Below, piece by piece: positions 24,521 through 34,675 of a stretch of 64,000 bases of DNA. Each line of letters opens with the position of its first letter. Within the stretch, counting starts at the first letter, position 1. The notes beneath the pieces are model-generated. The model was not told the origin of the DNA. It searched no databases and was given only the letters and a program-made list of their open reading frames with translations. The position numbers and the translations under genes were made by a program. The stretch is from Actinomyces sp. ZJ308 (GTDB lineage Bacteria; Actinomycetota; Actinomycetes; Actinomycetales; Actinomycetaceae), in assembly GCF_011752065.1 (NCBI RefSeq), contig NZ_JAAIJY010000009.1:62001-126000 (forward strand), given 5' to 3'.

Positions 24521-26218
24521 ATGACAGCGTCCGACACCACTTCCACAACCCTGTCCGGCATCGGTGTGAGCCCTGGCCTTGTGGCCGGCCCCGTCGCCAG
24601 GATGGCGCCCCCTATTCCCGAGCCCGAGATCGCCACCCTCGAGCCCAGCCGAGACATCGAGAAGGAGTGCGAGCGCATTGCGCTGGCGGCCCAGCAGGTC
24701 AAGAAGGGCCTGGAGCTGTCCGCCGCCGAGGCCAAGGCCGAGGCCCGCACGCTCCTTGAGACCACCGCGCAGATGGCGGCCGACCCCACCCTGACCTCAA
24801 CGGCGCAGGCCATGGTGCGCGAGAAGCGCCTGGTCCCCGAGCGGGCCGTGTGGGAGTCCGCGGGGACACTGGCCACCATGCTGGAGTCCCTGGGCGGCTA
24901 CATGGCCGAGCGCACCCGGGACGTGCAGGACGTGCGCGACCGCATCGTCGCCGTCCTGACCGAGTCCCCCATGCCGGGCATCCCCCGCCTGCCCGAGCCC
25001 TTCGTGCTCGTGGCCACGGACCTGGCCCCGGCGGACACCGCGCTGCTGGACCCGGAGAAGGTCATCGCCTTCATCACCTCCGAGGGCGGGCCCACCTCCC
25101 ACACCGCGATCCTGGCGCGCGCCCTGGGCATGCCGGCGATCGTCGGCACCGGTGAGGAGGTCACCGACGCGCTGGCCGAGGGCGATATCGTCCTGGTGGA
25201 CGGCACCAAGGGAACCATCACCATCAATCCGTCCGAGGACGCCCTGCGCCGGGCTCGGGAGCTCGCCTCACGCGTACGCGTCTTCAACGGCGACGGAGCC
25301 ACCAAGGACGGTCACGAGGTCCAGCTGCTGGCCAATGTCGGCGACGCGGCCGGCGCCCGCAGTGCCGCGGAGGCCGGAGCCATGGGCATCGGCCTGTTCC
25401 GCACCGAGTTCTGCTTCCTCGACCAGCCCGAGGAGCCCACGGTGGAGGCCCAGGTGGAGGCCTACCAAGGGGTCCTGGCGGCCTTCCCCGGCAAGAAGGT
25501 CGTCGTGCGCACGCTCGACGCCGGAGCCGACAAGCCGCTGCCGTTCCTGACCGACGCCACCGAGGCCAACCCGGCTCTCGGCGTACGCGCCTACCGGACC
25601 ACGCGCCGCGACCCCGAGGTCCTGGAGCACCAGCTCGAGGCGCTGGCCAAGGCCGAGGCGGCCACCGAGGCCAAGGTGTGGGTCATGGCCCCGATGATCT
25701 CCACGGCCGACGAGGCCAAGGCGTTCACGGAGAAGGCCCGCTCCTACGGGTTGAAGACGGCCGGCATGATGATCGAGGTGCCCTCGGCCGCGCTCATGGC
25801 GGACAAGCTCTTCGAGCACGCGGACTTCGCCTCCGTGGGCACCAACGACCTCACCCAGTACGTCATGGCGGCCGACCGTCTGCTGTCCTCGCTGGCGGAC
25901 CTGTCCACGGCCTGGCAGCCGGCGGTGCTGCGCCTGATCGGCACGGCGTGCGAGGGGGCATCCCCCAAGGGACGCCCGGTGGGCGTGTGCGGTGAGGCCG
26001 CCGCGGACCCGGCGCTGGCCGCCGTGCTCGTGGGTCTGGGCGTCGCCTCGCTGTCGATGACGGCACGCGCGCTACCGGACGTCGACGCCGTCCTGAAGTC
26101 CATCACGCTCGACGAGTGCCGGGAGCTGGCGAGGATCGCCATCGCCTCCGCCACCGCCGAGGACGCTCGTGCATCCGTGCGCGCCCAGCTGCCGATCCTG
26201 GAGGAGCTCGGTCTGTGA
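24521..26218 (+). CDS. ptsI: PTS enzyme I (phosphoenolpyruvate-protein phosphotransferase)
   Basis: It autophosphorylates with PEP and passes phosphate to HPr, energising all PTS permeases. The 565-residue protein has an N-terminal HPr-binding helical part, phospho-His194 in GGPTSHTAIL, the PEP-binding barrel with GIGLFRTEF and VRTLDAGADKPLPFL, and the active Cys490 in VCGEAAADP. No HPr (ptsH) gene is in the window. The stop overlaps the GTG start of the thioesterase gene. Confidence 0.96.
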   Translation: MTASDTTSTTLSGIGVSPGLVAGPVARMAPPIPEPEIATLEPSRDIEKECERIALAAQQVKKGLELSAAEAKAEARTLLETTAQMAADPTLTSTAQAMVREKRLVPERAVWESAGTLATMLESLGGYMAERTRDVQDVRDRIVAVLTESPMPGIPRLPEPFVLVATDLAPADTALLDPEKVIAFITSEGGPTSHTAILARALGMPAIVGTGEEVTDALAEGDIVLVDGTKGTITINPSEDALRRARELASRVRVFNGDGATKDGHEVQLLANVGDAAGARSAAEAGAMGIGLFRTEFCFLDQPEEPTVEAQVEAYQGVLAAFPGKKVVVRTLDAGADKPLPFLTDATEANPALGVRAYRTTRRDPEVLEHQLEALAKAEAATEAKVWVMAPMISTADEAKAFTEKARSYGLKTAGMMIEVPSAALMADKLFEHADFASVGTNDLTQYVMAADRLLSSLADLSTAWQPAVLRLIGTACEGASPKGRPVGVCGEAAADPALAAVLVGLGVASLSMTARALPDVDAVLKSITLDECRELARIAIASATAEDARASVRAQLPILEELGL

Positions 26219-27195
26219 CAACCCCCTATCCCGTCCCCGCCGCCACGGAGGAGCCCCTCGGCTCGGTGACCCGGGTTCTCAGCCTGGCGGCGGGTGACGG
26301 GGAGGATGTCTTCACCGGCAGCTCCCTGCCGCAGCTGTCGGGCCGGGTCTACGGGGGCCAGGTAGTGGCCCAGGGCATGCTCGCGGCGGCCGCCACGGTC
26401 GAGGATGATGGCGACGGAGAGCGCCTGCCGCACTCGGTCCACGCCTTCTTCATGCGGGGCGGTCAGCCGGACAAGCCGATCAGCTTCGCCGTCGAGCGAC
26501 TGCACGACGGGCGGTCCTTCTCTCAGCGGCGCACCGCCGCCTCCCAGGAGAGCACGCCGATCCTCACGATGCTCACCTCCTTCCAGGAGGAGCAGGAGGG
26601 CGCCAGTATCCACGTCACCGCCCCTTCGGTTCCGCTCCCGGAGGAGCTGACGAGCGCCCTGGAGATCTTCCGCACCATCGACCACCCGGTGGCGCGCTTT
26701 CTGGGACGCACGGCGGCCTTCGACCTCAGGCACGTGGAGGGCAATCTCTACCTGCGCCCGAGCAAGGAGCGGAGCAACATCCAGCACCTGTGGATGCGCT
26801 CACGCAGCCGCATCCCGGAGCAGACCCCTCAGACCGTGCACCGGGCACTGCTGGCCTACGTGTGCGACCAGGTGATGCTGGAGCCGGTGTTGCGCAGCCA
26901 GGGGCTGTCCTGGCGCAGTGAGGGCATGAGCCTGGCGACTCTGGACCACACCCAGTGGTTCCACCGGGACGTCGACATGGGCGACTGGTTGCTGTTCGTT
27001 CAGGACTCCCCCTCCTCACAGGGCGGTCGCGGGATGGCCCGCGCCCAGGTCTTCGACTCGTCGGGCAGGCTCGTGTCGACCATCGCCCAGGAGGGCATGG
27101 TTCGCATGCCCACCGACTCCGAGCCCGACGGCGGCTCGGGCCGTTGGCGGGTTCGCGTTGCCGAGGGCGACGACGGCAGCCCGATTCCCGGCTGA
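26215..27195 (+). CDS. tesB: Acyl-CoA thioesterase II (TesB-like)
   Basis: A double-hotdog hydrolase that releases fatty acids from acyl-CoA. The 326-residue protein has the N-terminal RVYGGQVVAQGMLAA, HSVHAFFMRGG and FSQRRTAASQ, and the second hotdog with SLATLDHTQWFHRD and GRGMARAQVFDSSGRLV. The conserved Asp/Gln/Thr catalytic residues lie in the second half. The GTG at 26215 shares GTGA with the ptsI stop, so the two are co-transcribed although unrelated in function. Confidence 0.9.
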   Translation: MTTPYPVPAATEEPLGSVTRVLSLAAGDGEDVFTGSSLPQLSGRVYGGQVVAQGMLAAAATVEDDGDGERLPHSVHAFFMRGGQPDKPISFAVERLHDGRSFSQRRTAASQESTPILTMLTSFQEEQEGASIHVTAPSVPLPEELTSALEIFRTIDHPVARFLGRTAAFDLRHVEGNLYLRPSKERSNIQHLWMRSRSRIPEQTPQTVHRALLAYVCDQVMLEPVLRSQGLSWRSEGMSLATLDHTQWFHRDVDMGDWLLFVQDSPSSQGGRGMARAQVFDSSGRLVSTIAQEGMVRMPTDSEPDGGSGRWRVRVAEGDDGSPIPG

Positions 27196-27238
27196 CTCTC
27201 TGCGCATCCATCTCCATCGTCTCAAACGATTCAAGGCG

Positions 27239-27601
27239 GTGACTGCCGTGCTACCTACCGTGCTACCGGTTCTCAACGCCATCGCAGCGGCAATCAGCAC
27301 GGCGTCGTCGCTACTGGTCGTCTTCCGGCCTCACATGATGAGCAAGTCGCGAGAGGTCAGTGCCGGTGAGCGGTTCTTCGCTCAGATGTATGCGGCCCGG
27401 GCGGTTCCGCTCGGTGTCATCACCGCAGTCGCTCCGTTCACCGTCGCCTCAGACATCAGTACCGTGAGGCTGATCCTCATGGCTGCGATGACGGTTCAGG
27501 TCATCGACGTCGGCATCGGCATCCGGCGCAGAGAAACAGCGATGATCATCGGTCCGTCAATCGCTGCTGTCATTCACGGTGCCACGGCATGGTTCGCTTG
27601 A
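27239..27601 (+). CDS. Small membrane protein of unknown function (DUF4267-like)
   Basis: A protein of about 120 residues with four hydrophobic segments. The segment MYAARAVPLGVITAVAPF resembles DUF4267-type proteins, in which an AR(D/A)-LG pattern follows a short loop. The start is uncertain: GTG at 27239 or 27248 are both possible, and neither has a strong ribosome site. It lies at the entry of a less regular, lower-GC stretch. Confidence 0.6.
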   Translation: MTAVLPTVLPVLNAIAAAISTASSLLVVFRPHMMSKSREVSAGERFFAQMYAARAVPLGVITAVAPFTVASDISTVRLILMAAMTVQVIDVGIGIRRRETAMIIGPSIAAVIHGATAWFA

Positions 27602-28031
27602 GGTTCCAATCATTTCGACTGATGATCGCCCCCTGATCGGGCAGATATGCCCACGCGCAAAGGCTTATTCACGGGGCTGGCCATGAGTGATCTTGCCCGT
27701 GCTGGGTACAGGGGACACCGCGTTCGAAGGGGTAACGGAGACGCCGAGTCCGTACCTTGAAGGCTCGAACCGGAGTCTCGCTCCCGACCGCAACGCTCAC
27801 GGCGGGACTCAGTGGCCAAGAATCACACGGACGGCCCAGGTCATGCCGCTGTTGTGTCCACAGAAATGACATTGGGGCCTCAACACCTGGATTCGAGTCG
27901 ACGGATCGGCGTAATTCCAACGATTTACCAGCGTCGCACCCGCCATGACCGCTTCAATGTCATTTCTGTGGACACCAGAGTCCGCACACCCATCGCAGTT
28001 CAAGAAAGGTAGCGGAGACTGCTATGAATAA
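27602..28031. other. Disordered intergenic region with an inverted-repeat element
   Basis: 430 bases with no believable gene; the short frames here lack normal codon use. It contains the 122-bp inverted-repeat element at 27854-27975 and ends at the broken 5' side of a hydrolase remnant. Confidence 0.5.
27854..27975. mobile_element. 122-bp element with perfect 21-bp terminal inverted repeats (MITE-like)
   Basis: Positions 27854-27874 and 27955-27975 are exact reverse complements of 21 bases, beginning GTGTCCACAG. The 80-bp centre has no ORF and does not pair. The TGTCCACA outer end recalls the ends of IS481/IS3-type elements, but I cannot place it in a family. No clear target duplication is visible. 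A palindromic regulatory structure is the alternative. Confidence 0.6.
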
Positions 28032-28607
28032 TCCTCGCAGTACTCTCGACAGTACAGCGCACCGTGGTGCATCGCCTCGAGTGCTGCATTATTCTCACAG
28101 ACAATCGCCCACGCGTTCAACGCCATGGTGGTGAGCCCCGAGGTGAGGGCGTTCGCACGGTTGGCCCACAGCCAGTCGACCGAGGTCGGTCTGCTCGCGA
28201 ACAGCATTGGGGCCTACTTCTCCTTGTGCGACACGCCTGCCGGGACCTTCGAACGCGCTTGGCTGGTGTCGCCGCTCCTTGACCTCGAGTACTACATCCG
28301 GGACATGATGGCCAAGTACTCGGTGACCGATGGACAGCTGGAGGCAGAGACCGTGATCGACACGCCTCGTGGAGTGCTCGAGTGCCCCTACCTGCGCTTC
28401 GTCGAAAAGCATCCGGCGAGGCTGGACATTCCCAGCTGGATTATTCGCGGCGACCAGGATGAAGTGGTCTCTCTGGAAGCCCTCGGCCGGTTCGTCAGCG
28501 CACCCGGGGTCGAACTCGTCCAGATCGAGGGTGGCCAGCACTTCCTTGGCCGGCCCCCTCATCTCGACACGGTAGTTGCATGGTTCGAGCAACGTTATCC
28601 GTTCTGA
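28032..28607 (+). pseudogene. 5'-truncated alpha/beta hydrolase
   Basis: The frame reads as the C-terminal two thirds of an alpha/beta hydrolase. The nucleophile region is LLANSIGAYFS, then come WLVSPLLDLE, the Asp-containing WIIRGDQDEVV and the His-containing EGGQHFL. Homology-like sequence continues upstream of the first ATG (28125), for example QTIAHAFNA, back to a stop at 28029. The N-terminal strands and oxyanion region are therefore missing. It begins about 55 bases after the inverted-repeat element. Translation from ATG 28125 would give 160 residues, probably not a folded enzyme. Confidence 0.65.
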
Positions 28608-28634
28608 CATCGGAAGGGGATGGCCATGAGGATC

Positions 28635-28737
28635 GAGGACTGCGATTCCCCTCCAGGACGTACTTCTCCCGCAGACGACTGTGGTCAGCCCCAAGTCACC
28701 TGCGGGAGAACGCAGTCCTCGCGGAGAAAGTACGTCC
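28635..28737. repeat. Nested and competing inverted repeats
   Basis: GAGGACTGCG (28635-28644) pairs with 28711-28720. Inside it, CTCCCGCAG (28666-28674) pairs with 28700-28708. Alternatively 28656-28669 can pair with 28723-28737 with one bulge. The two foldings exclude each other. It lies between the convergent hydrolase remnant and the M23 gene. Confidence 0.6.
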
Positions 28738-28857
28738 CCGATCAGGACCAGCGTGCCAACCCGCGGGCTCATTCTCCGCTGCTCGCCTCAATCAGGCCGC
28801 CGCAGCCCCAAGACGCATGGCGAGCCACCGGCTCTGAGGTGACTCCAAGGCATCCCA

Positions 28858-29562
28858 TCAGAGCCGGCTGATGATCGCCCCCTGCTCGGGACAGGTCCGC
28901 TCGTGCAACGACGACGGGCCGCTTTGCTTCGGGCTGCGTTGCTGGAACTCGTCGAAACGGAGCGGCACCCCTTTCGCGGCATGGAGATCAAGGCTGTCCA
29001 TCGCCTGGATGTGGAGATGGGGCTGCGTGGAGTTCCCGGAGTTGCCGCATCTGCCGATCTGGTCACCAGCACGCACTCGGTCACCGGGCGACACCTGGAG
29101 GGAACCTCGCTGAAGGTGCACGAGTCCAACGTAATGAGCACTTTCTGCGACCTGGACGATGACGTGGTTTCCCAGGATGGTGGCCAGTCCCTGCCGAATT
29201 CGCCGGGGCTGGCTCAGCCCGTACGGGATGAGCGTGAGCATCGAGCGACGTGCCTCGTGATCGGGTTCGCCGTCGTGGACGGACACCACCGTTCCTGCCA
29301 TAGGCGAGTACAGGGGGCGCCCGAAGGCGTAGAAGAGCTCCGGAGGCTCAGTTGCGAAGACCGTGCGCAGGCTGCGCGTGGGGGCAGTGCGTCCTTCATC
29401 GTCGACGGCGACGAAGTCGAAGGCGTAGGTGGTGCCGAACAGGTCGGTCCCGTGGCTCGGGACGCGGCGCGTGGGACTGACCTCGGTCAGCCACCACCCA
29501 TCGAACGGGAGCCTCCCTATGACACCGCCTTCGGGAATGAGCTCTGGTGCCTTCCCACTCAT
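28858..29562 (-). CDS. M23-family peptidase domain protein without signal peptide
   Basis: A 234-residue protein with a LytM/M23 fold. A first zinc-ligand region is SHGTDLFGTTYAFDF (His and Asp), followed by PLYSPMAGTVVSVHDG, GNHVIVQV, GDRVRAGDQIGRCGNSGNS and the final PHLHIQ. M23 enzymes normally cut peptidoglycan cross-bridges, but this one has neither a signal peptide nor a membrane helix, so it may be cytoplasmic or act on something else. ATG 29562 has GGGAGG; the ATG at 29577 lies upstream of that site. Confidence 0.78.
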   Translation of the reverse strand: MSGKAPELIPEGGVIGRLPFDGWWLTEVSPTRRVPSHGTDLFGTTYAFDFVAVDDEGRTAPTRSLRTVFATEPPELFYAFGRPLYSPMAGTVVSVHDGEPDHEARRSMLTLIPYGLSQPRRIRQGLATILGNHVIVQVAESAHYVGLVHLQRGSLQVSPGDRVRAGDQIGRCGNSGNSTQPHLHIQAMDSLDLHAAKGVPLRFDEFQQRSPKQSGPSSLHERTCPEQGAIISRL

Positions 29563-29711
29563 CGCGACACCTCCCAACAGGCACTCTAAGCACGGTCATT
29601 GTTGTCAGGCAAGACGAGTGAGACGCAATCGGGGTGTTTACTATGAGAGTGGCGCCGATCGACATCCTCAGATCCGACCGACGCCACCGTCACAACAAAT
29701 CCTCACAAGGA

Positions 29712-30167
29712 CTAGAATGCACACACCCCATTCATGCACACCCTGTCGTAGTTGACTGAGTGCGACGCGTTCTCGTTCTTGAGGCCGGGCTGCAGGTTGA
29801 CCAAGCTGCCGTTTGGAATTACCTGACTACGCCCGGAGTGGTTGGAGTTGTAGTACACCGTCACCGATGTCCCCGTCCTGTTCCATACCGAGGCCGCATT
29901 GTTCTTCACACACTTCCCTCGCCCATTGCCAGCCCCCTTGAACTCATAGCAGTTGGGCTGACGACTTCCATAGTTGGGAATGGATCCGTTGAAGTCGGAG
30001 ACCGACCCCTGCCCGTTGCTGTTGTAGTAGAGGCAGAACTCTCCCGGGTCACAGACCCCGTCTCTCGTGGCGGCACTTGCTGTCGACGTCGGAATCAGGA
30101 GAGCACCGGCGGCGAGCATGATAAGTGAGCCGGCGCTTGCGATACGGCGAGCCATTGACGCACCCAT
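29712..30167 (-). CDS. Secreted peptidase inhibitor, I36 (SMPI-like) family
   Basis: A 151-residue exported protein. The signal peptide MARRIASAGSLIMLAAG ends near ASAA. The mature part has paired cysteines and the beta/gamma-crystallin-like pattern GEFCLYYNSNGQGSVSDF, repeated loosely as VYYNSNHSG, with NNAASVWNRT between. This matches the inhibitor I36 family typified by the Streptomyces metalloproteinase inhibitor. The ATG at 30167 follows AAAGGA. Asn-rich composition and lower GC set it apart from its neighbours. Confidence 0.78.
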   Translation of the reverse strand: MGASMARRIASAGSLIMLAAGALLIPTSTASAATRDGVCDPGEFCLYYNSNGQGSVSDFNGSIPNYGSRQPNCYEFKGAGNGRGKCVKNNAASVWNRTGTSVTVYYNSNHSGRSQVIPNGSLVNLQPGLKNENASHSVNYDRVCMNGVCAF

Positions 30168-30434
30168 GACGATTGTCCTTTCAAAGTGGAGGAGTACTCA
30201 AGGCGACGACCACGATCACATGAGGTCGCCGCCTGAAAAAACCTTAAAATCCACCTTAAGAACCTCACCAGAGCGGTCAATCCCCCTTGACGAACATCTA
30301 CCCCAACCGCTATAGTGTTCAATTTTCTGCATCCGGTCGCACCAACGCCGGCGCCACCACTCTTGGTGAATTACTCCGGATCTCCGGCGACAGCAGCTTC
30401 CAGCACCATGACGCGACGCCCTCATTGTCCATAA
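30168..30434. other. Promoter region of the I36-type gene
   Basis: About 270 bases without a gene, AT-richer than the rest. On the minus strand TTGACC is followed by two TTAAGGT-like units 12 bases apart (plus-strand CCTTAA at about 30242 and 30254), which could be a direct-repeat regulator site. Confidence 0.4.
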
Positions 30435-30480
30435 CAGAGACGCCTTTCCCCGGTCAGTCGGCTGGGGAAAGGCGTCTCTG
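30435..30480. terminator. 17-bp terminator downstream of ettA
   Basis: Positions 30435-30451 and 30464-30480 are perfectly complementary with a 12-base loop. It lies 40 bases after the minus-strand ettA stop and is followed there by TTATGG. Confidence 0.8.
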
Positions 30481-30519
30481 TCTGAAGATGGCGGATCGAG
30501 CAGGTCGATCGCCCAGCGC

Positions 30520-32202
<1,683 letters not shown>

Positions 32203-32358
32203 TGCTCGTCTGCGCCTTTCGTCAGGGTGTGAGCGGAGGTTCTGCGCGACGACGGCGACCGGTCGGTCCCGTCCGTGCGCACCGTGGCCAAGCCTAAGGG
32301 AGCCCCTGCGCCATGGCGACGACGGCGGAGGTGAGACGGTGCACGCGATGGGCTCGGC

Positions 32359-33306
32359 TCAGGTCCCTGGCAAGGACGATGCCGGTATCCGACGACGGCG
32401 ATGGACCGCGAGAATGAGAAGACCGACCGCGGCCCAGAGCAGGCCCTGGAGAATCCACGTCACCGATCCACCGGGCAGGCGCAGAGAGCCCGAGACGTAG
32501 TAATTCACCACATGAAATCCTCCGTGCACGCCGATCGCGGCCCAGGTCGACCCCGAGATGAACCGAACGATCAACGCGGTTATCGCGAATCCGCACGGCA
32601 GGGCGAGATACGTGATGCGCTCCAACAGGTTCTGCTGGCCTCCCTGGGAGAAGAGGTGGAGGGCGGTGAATCCCAGAACGCTCGCAACCGCCGCGAACCG
32701 CCTCTCACCCAGTGAGGAGAAGAGCCAGCCCCTCCAGATGATCTCCTCGGGAATACCCTGGAGGAGGAATGCTATGGAGAAGGACTCCACGGCGACGAGC
32801 CACGCCGGCCCCGTGGACGCGGGCTGCTCGCCACCTGCAACACCGAGCACCTGGACGAAGCCGGCCGCTGCGAGATCCACGACGAGCGCGGCCAGAACCA
32901 TCCCGGCCAGCCAGAGCAGGACGTGACGATTGATCTCCAGGCCCAACCTGACACGCCGGCCCCGATCCAGTGTGCGGCGCAGGAGACCGCACAGGGCAAG
33001 AGCGAGCAGCGTTGCCGACCCGTGTATCAGCAGCACGCAAGCACTCACCTCGATGGACTCCAACACGCCATCAGGATTCTCGTGGGCCATAGCAAAAGCC
33101 TGAATAGCGGGAATCTGCTTCAATAATGCCGGCGTGAGCGCGCATGCGAACATCACACCAACCGCAATCGCAACACGCAGGAACTTGCCGCCCAATAATA
33201 GTCGACCATCTCGATCCGATCGATATTCATCGAGATTCGAGGACTCGAGGGAGGATAATGTTGCCGAGGCCTGCACTGACTGAGGTTTTCCGTGTGATGC
33301 GCTCAT
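32359..33306 (-). CDS. CPBP-family intramembrane metalloprotease
   Basis: A 315-residue membrane protein with about seven to eight hydrophobic segments. The CAAX/Abi motifs are EEIIWRGW (Glu187, Glu188, Arg192), FTALHLF and GVHGGFHVVNYY. Bacterial members process membrane proteins, sometimes for bacteriocin self-immunity. I chose ATG 33306 because TACCGT lies seven bases upstream; the ATG at 33342 has no signal. It lies alone between ettA and prfB on the same strand. Confidence 0.88.
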   Translation of the reverse strand: MSASHGKPQSVQASATLSSLESSNLDEYRSDRDGRLLLGGKFLRVAIAVGVMFACALTPALLKQIPAIQAFAMAHENPDGVLESIEVSACVLLIHGSATLLALALCGLLRRTLDRGRRVRLGLEINRHVLLWLAGMVLAALVVDLAAAGFVQVLGVAGGEQPASTGPAWLVAVESFSIAFLLQGIPEEIIWRGWLFSSLGERRFAAVASVLGFTALHLFSQGGQQNLLERITYLALPCGFAITALIVRFISGSTWAAIGVHGGFHVVNYYVSGSLRLPGGSVTWILQGLLWAAVGLLILAVHRRRRIPASSLPGT

Positions 33307-33313
33307 GAAATTC

Positions 33314-33319
33314 ACGGTA
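33314..33319 (-). promoter_or_regulatory. -10 box of a probable leaderless CPBP transcript
   Basis: TACCGT on the minus strand ends seven bases before ATG 33306. No ribosome site is visible. Confidence 0.5.
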
Positions 33320-33379
33320 CGCCCACCGTATAGCCCTCTCAATCGCAGAACACGAGAACCAGGGGCCGCCGGAAAAGAA

Positions 33380-33408
33380 ATCAGGGATCCCTCCGGGGGA
33401 TCCCTGAT
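33380..33408 (-). terminator. Terminator after prfB
   Basis: ATCAGGGATCCC (33380-33391) pairs perfectly with 33397-33408 over a 5-base loop, 53 bases past the prfB stop. The minus strand then reads TTTC, a short U-run. Confidence 0.8.
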
Positions 33409-33460
33409 AATGGCAATGCCTCCGGAGAGCCTCTGAAGACCCTTCGGAGAATCGTCTCAC

Positions 33461-34582
33461 TCAGTCCTCGGCGGTCTCCTGCTGCTTGCGCCAGCGGATA
33501 CCGGCGTCGATGAAGCCGTCGATATCGCCGTCGAACACCGAGTCGGGGTTGCCGACCTCGAAGTTGGTCCGCAGGTCCTTGACCATCTGGTAGGGGTTGA
33601 GGACGTAGGAGCGCATCTGGTCACCCCAGGAGGCCTTGACGTCCCCGGCGAGCTCCTTCTTCTTGGCGTCCTCCTCCTGCTGCTTGAGCAGGAGCAGTCG
33701 CGACTGGAGGACGCGCATGGCGGCGGCGCGGTTCTGGATCTGGGACTTCTCGTCCTGCATGGAGACCACCAGGCCCGTGGGCAGGTGGGTGATGCGCACG
33801 GCGGAGTCGGTGGTGTTGACGCTCTGGCCGCCGGGTCCCGAGGAGCGGAAGACGTCGATGCGGATGTCGGTCTCGGGGATGTCGATGTGGTCGGTGGACT
33901 CGATGAGCGGGATGACCTCGACAGCGGCGAAGGAGGTCTGGCGCCGCCCCTGGTTGTCGAAGGGGCTGATGCGCACCAGGCGGTGCGTGCCGCCCTCGAC
34001 GCTCAGGGTCCCGTAGGCGTAGGGGGCGTGGACCTCGAAGGTGACCGACTTCAGACCCGCCTCCTCGGCGTAGGAGGTGTTGAGGACCTTGACGGGGTAC
34101 TCGTGGCGCTCGGCCCAGCGGGTGTACATGCGCAGCAGCATCTCGGCGAAGTCGGCGGCGTCCACGCCGCCCGCGCCGGAGCGGATCGTGACGACGGCGT
34201 CGCGCGGGTCGTACTCGCCGCTCAGCAGCGTGCGGATCTCCAGGTCGGATAGGTCCTTGCCGATGGCGTTCAGGTCCGACTCGGCCTCGGCGAGGATCTC
34301 GGCGGCGTCGTCGCCCTCCTCCTCGCCGGCGAGCTCGACCATGGCCTCGAGGTCCTCGATGCGCTCCCCCAGGCTCTCGACCCGCTTGAGGTCGGCCTGG
34401 GCGTGGGACAGGGCGGAGGTGACCACCTGGGCGGAGTCGGGGTCGTCCCACAGGTCAGGGGCGGAGGCCTGCTCGGAGAGCTCGGCGATGCGGGCACGCA
34501 GGGCCTCGGGGTCGGTCACCGCGGCGATGGAGGCGTAGGTGTGTCGGAGTCGTTCGATCTCGGCGGAGAAGTCAGTGGCCAC
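33461..34582 (-). CDS. prfB: Peptide chain release factor 2
   Basis: It recognises UGA and UAA and triggers peptide release. The 373-residue protein has SPF in [11 protein letters not shown], the tripeptide that reads stop codons in RF2, and the catalytic GGQ in [16 protein letters not shown]. No programmed frameshift is present; the frame is continuous. GTG 34582 gives the standard N-terminus (VATDFSAEI) and has TAGACT seven bases upstream, so I reject the earlier start at 34672. Confidence 0.96.
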   Translation of the reverse strand: MATDFSAEIERLRHTYASIAAVTDPEALRARIAELSEQASAPDLWDDPDSAQVVTSALSHAQADLKRVESLGERIEDLEAMVELAGEEEGDDAAEILAEAESDLNAIGKDLSDLEIRTLLSGEYDPRDAVVTIRSGAGGVDAADFAEMLLRMYTRWAERHEYPVKVLNTSYAEEAGLKSVTFEVHAPYAYGTLSVEGGTHRLVRISPFDNQGRRQTSFAAVEVIPLIESTDHIDIPETDIRIDVFRSSGPGGQSVNTTDSAVRITHLPTGLVVSMQDEKSQIQNRAAAMRVLQSRLLLLKQQEEDAKKKELAGDVKASWGDQMRSYVLNPYQMVKDLRTNFEVGNPDSVFDGDIDGFIDAGIRWRKQQETAED

Positions 34583-34589
34583 GAAGGGG

Positions 34590-34595
34590 AGTCTA
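34590..34595 (-). promoter_or_regulatory. -10 box of a probable leaderless prfB transcript
   Basis: TAGACT on the minus strand ends seven bases before GTG 34582. Confidence 0.55.
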
Positions 34596-34675
34596 CGGCA
34601 GAACGCACCGGGGGCGTCGCCGGGGCCGGTCCAGCACGCCGGGTCGTGAGCTGCTGGGACGTCCGCCGTCAAGCC

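Noticed and set aside
28095-28772. 225-codon minus-strand frame across the hydrolase remnant
   Set aside because: It is antisense to a frame with clear hydrolase motifs and shows no recognisable domain.
33461-34672. Programmed frameshift in prfB
   Set aside because: The reading frame is continuous with no in-frame early UGA; the extra upstream codons are simply untranslated.
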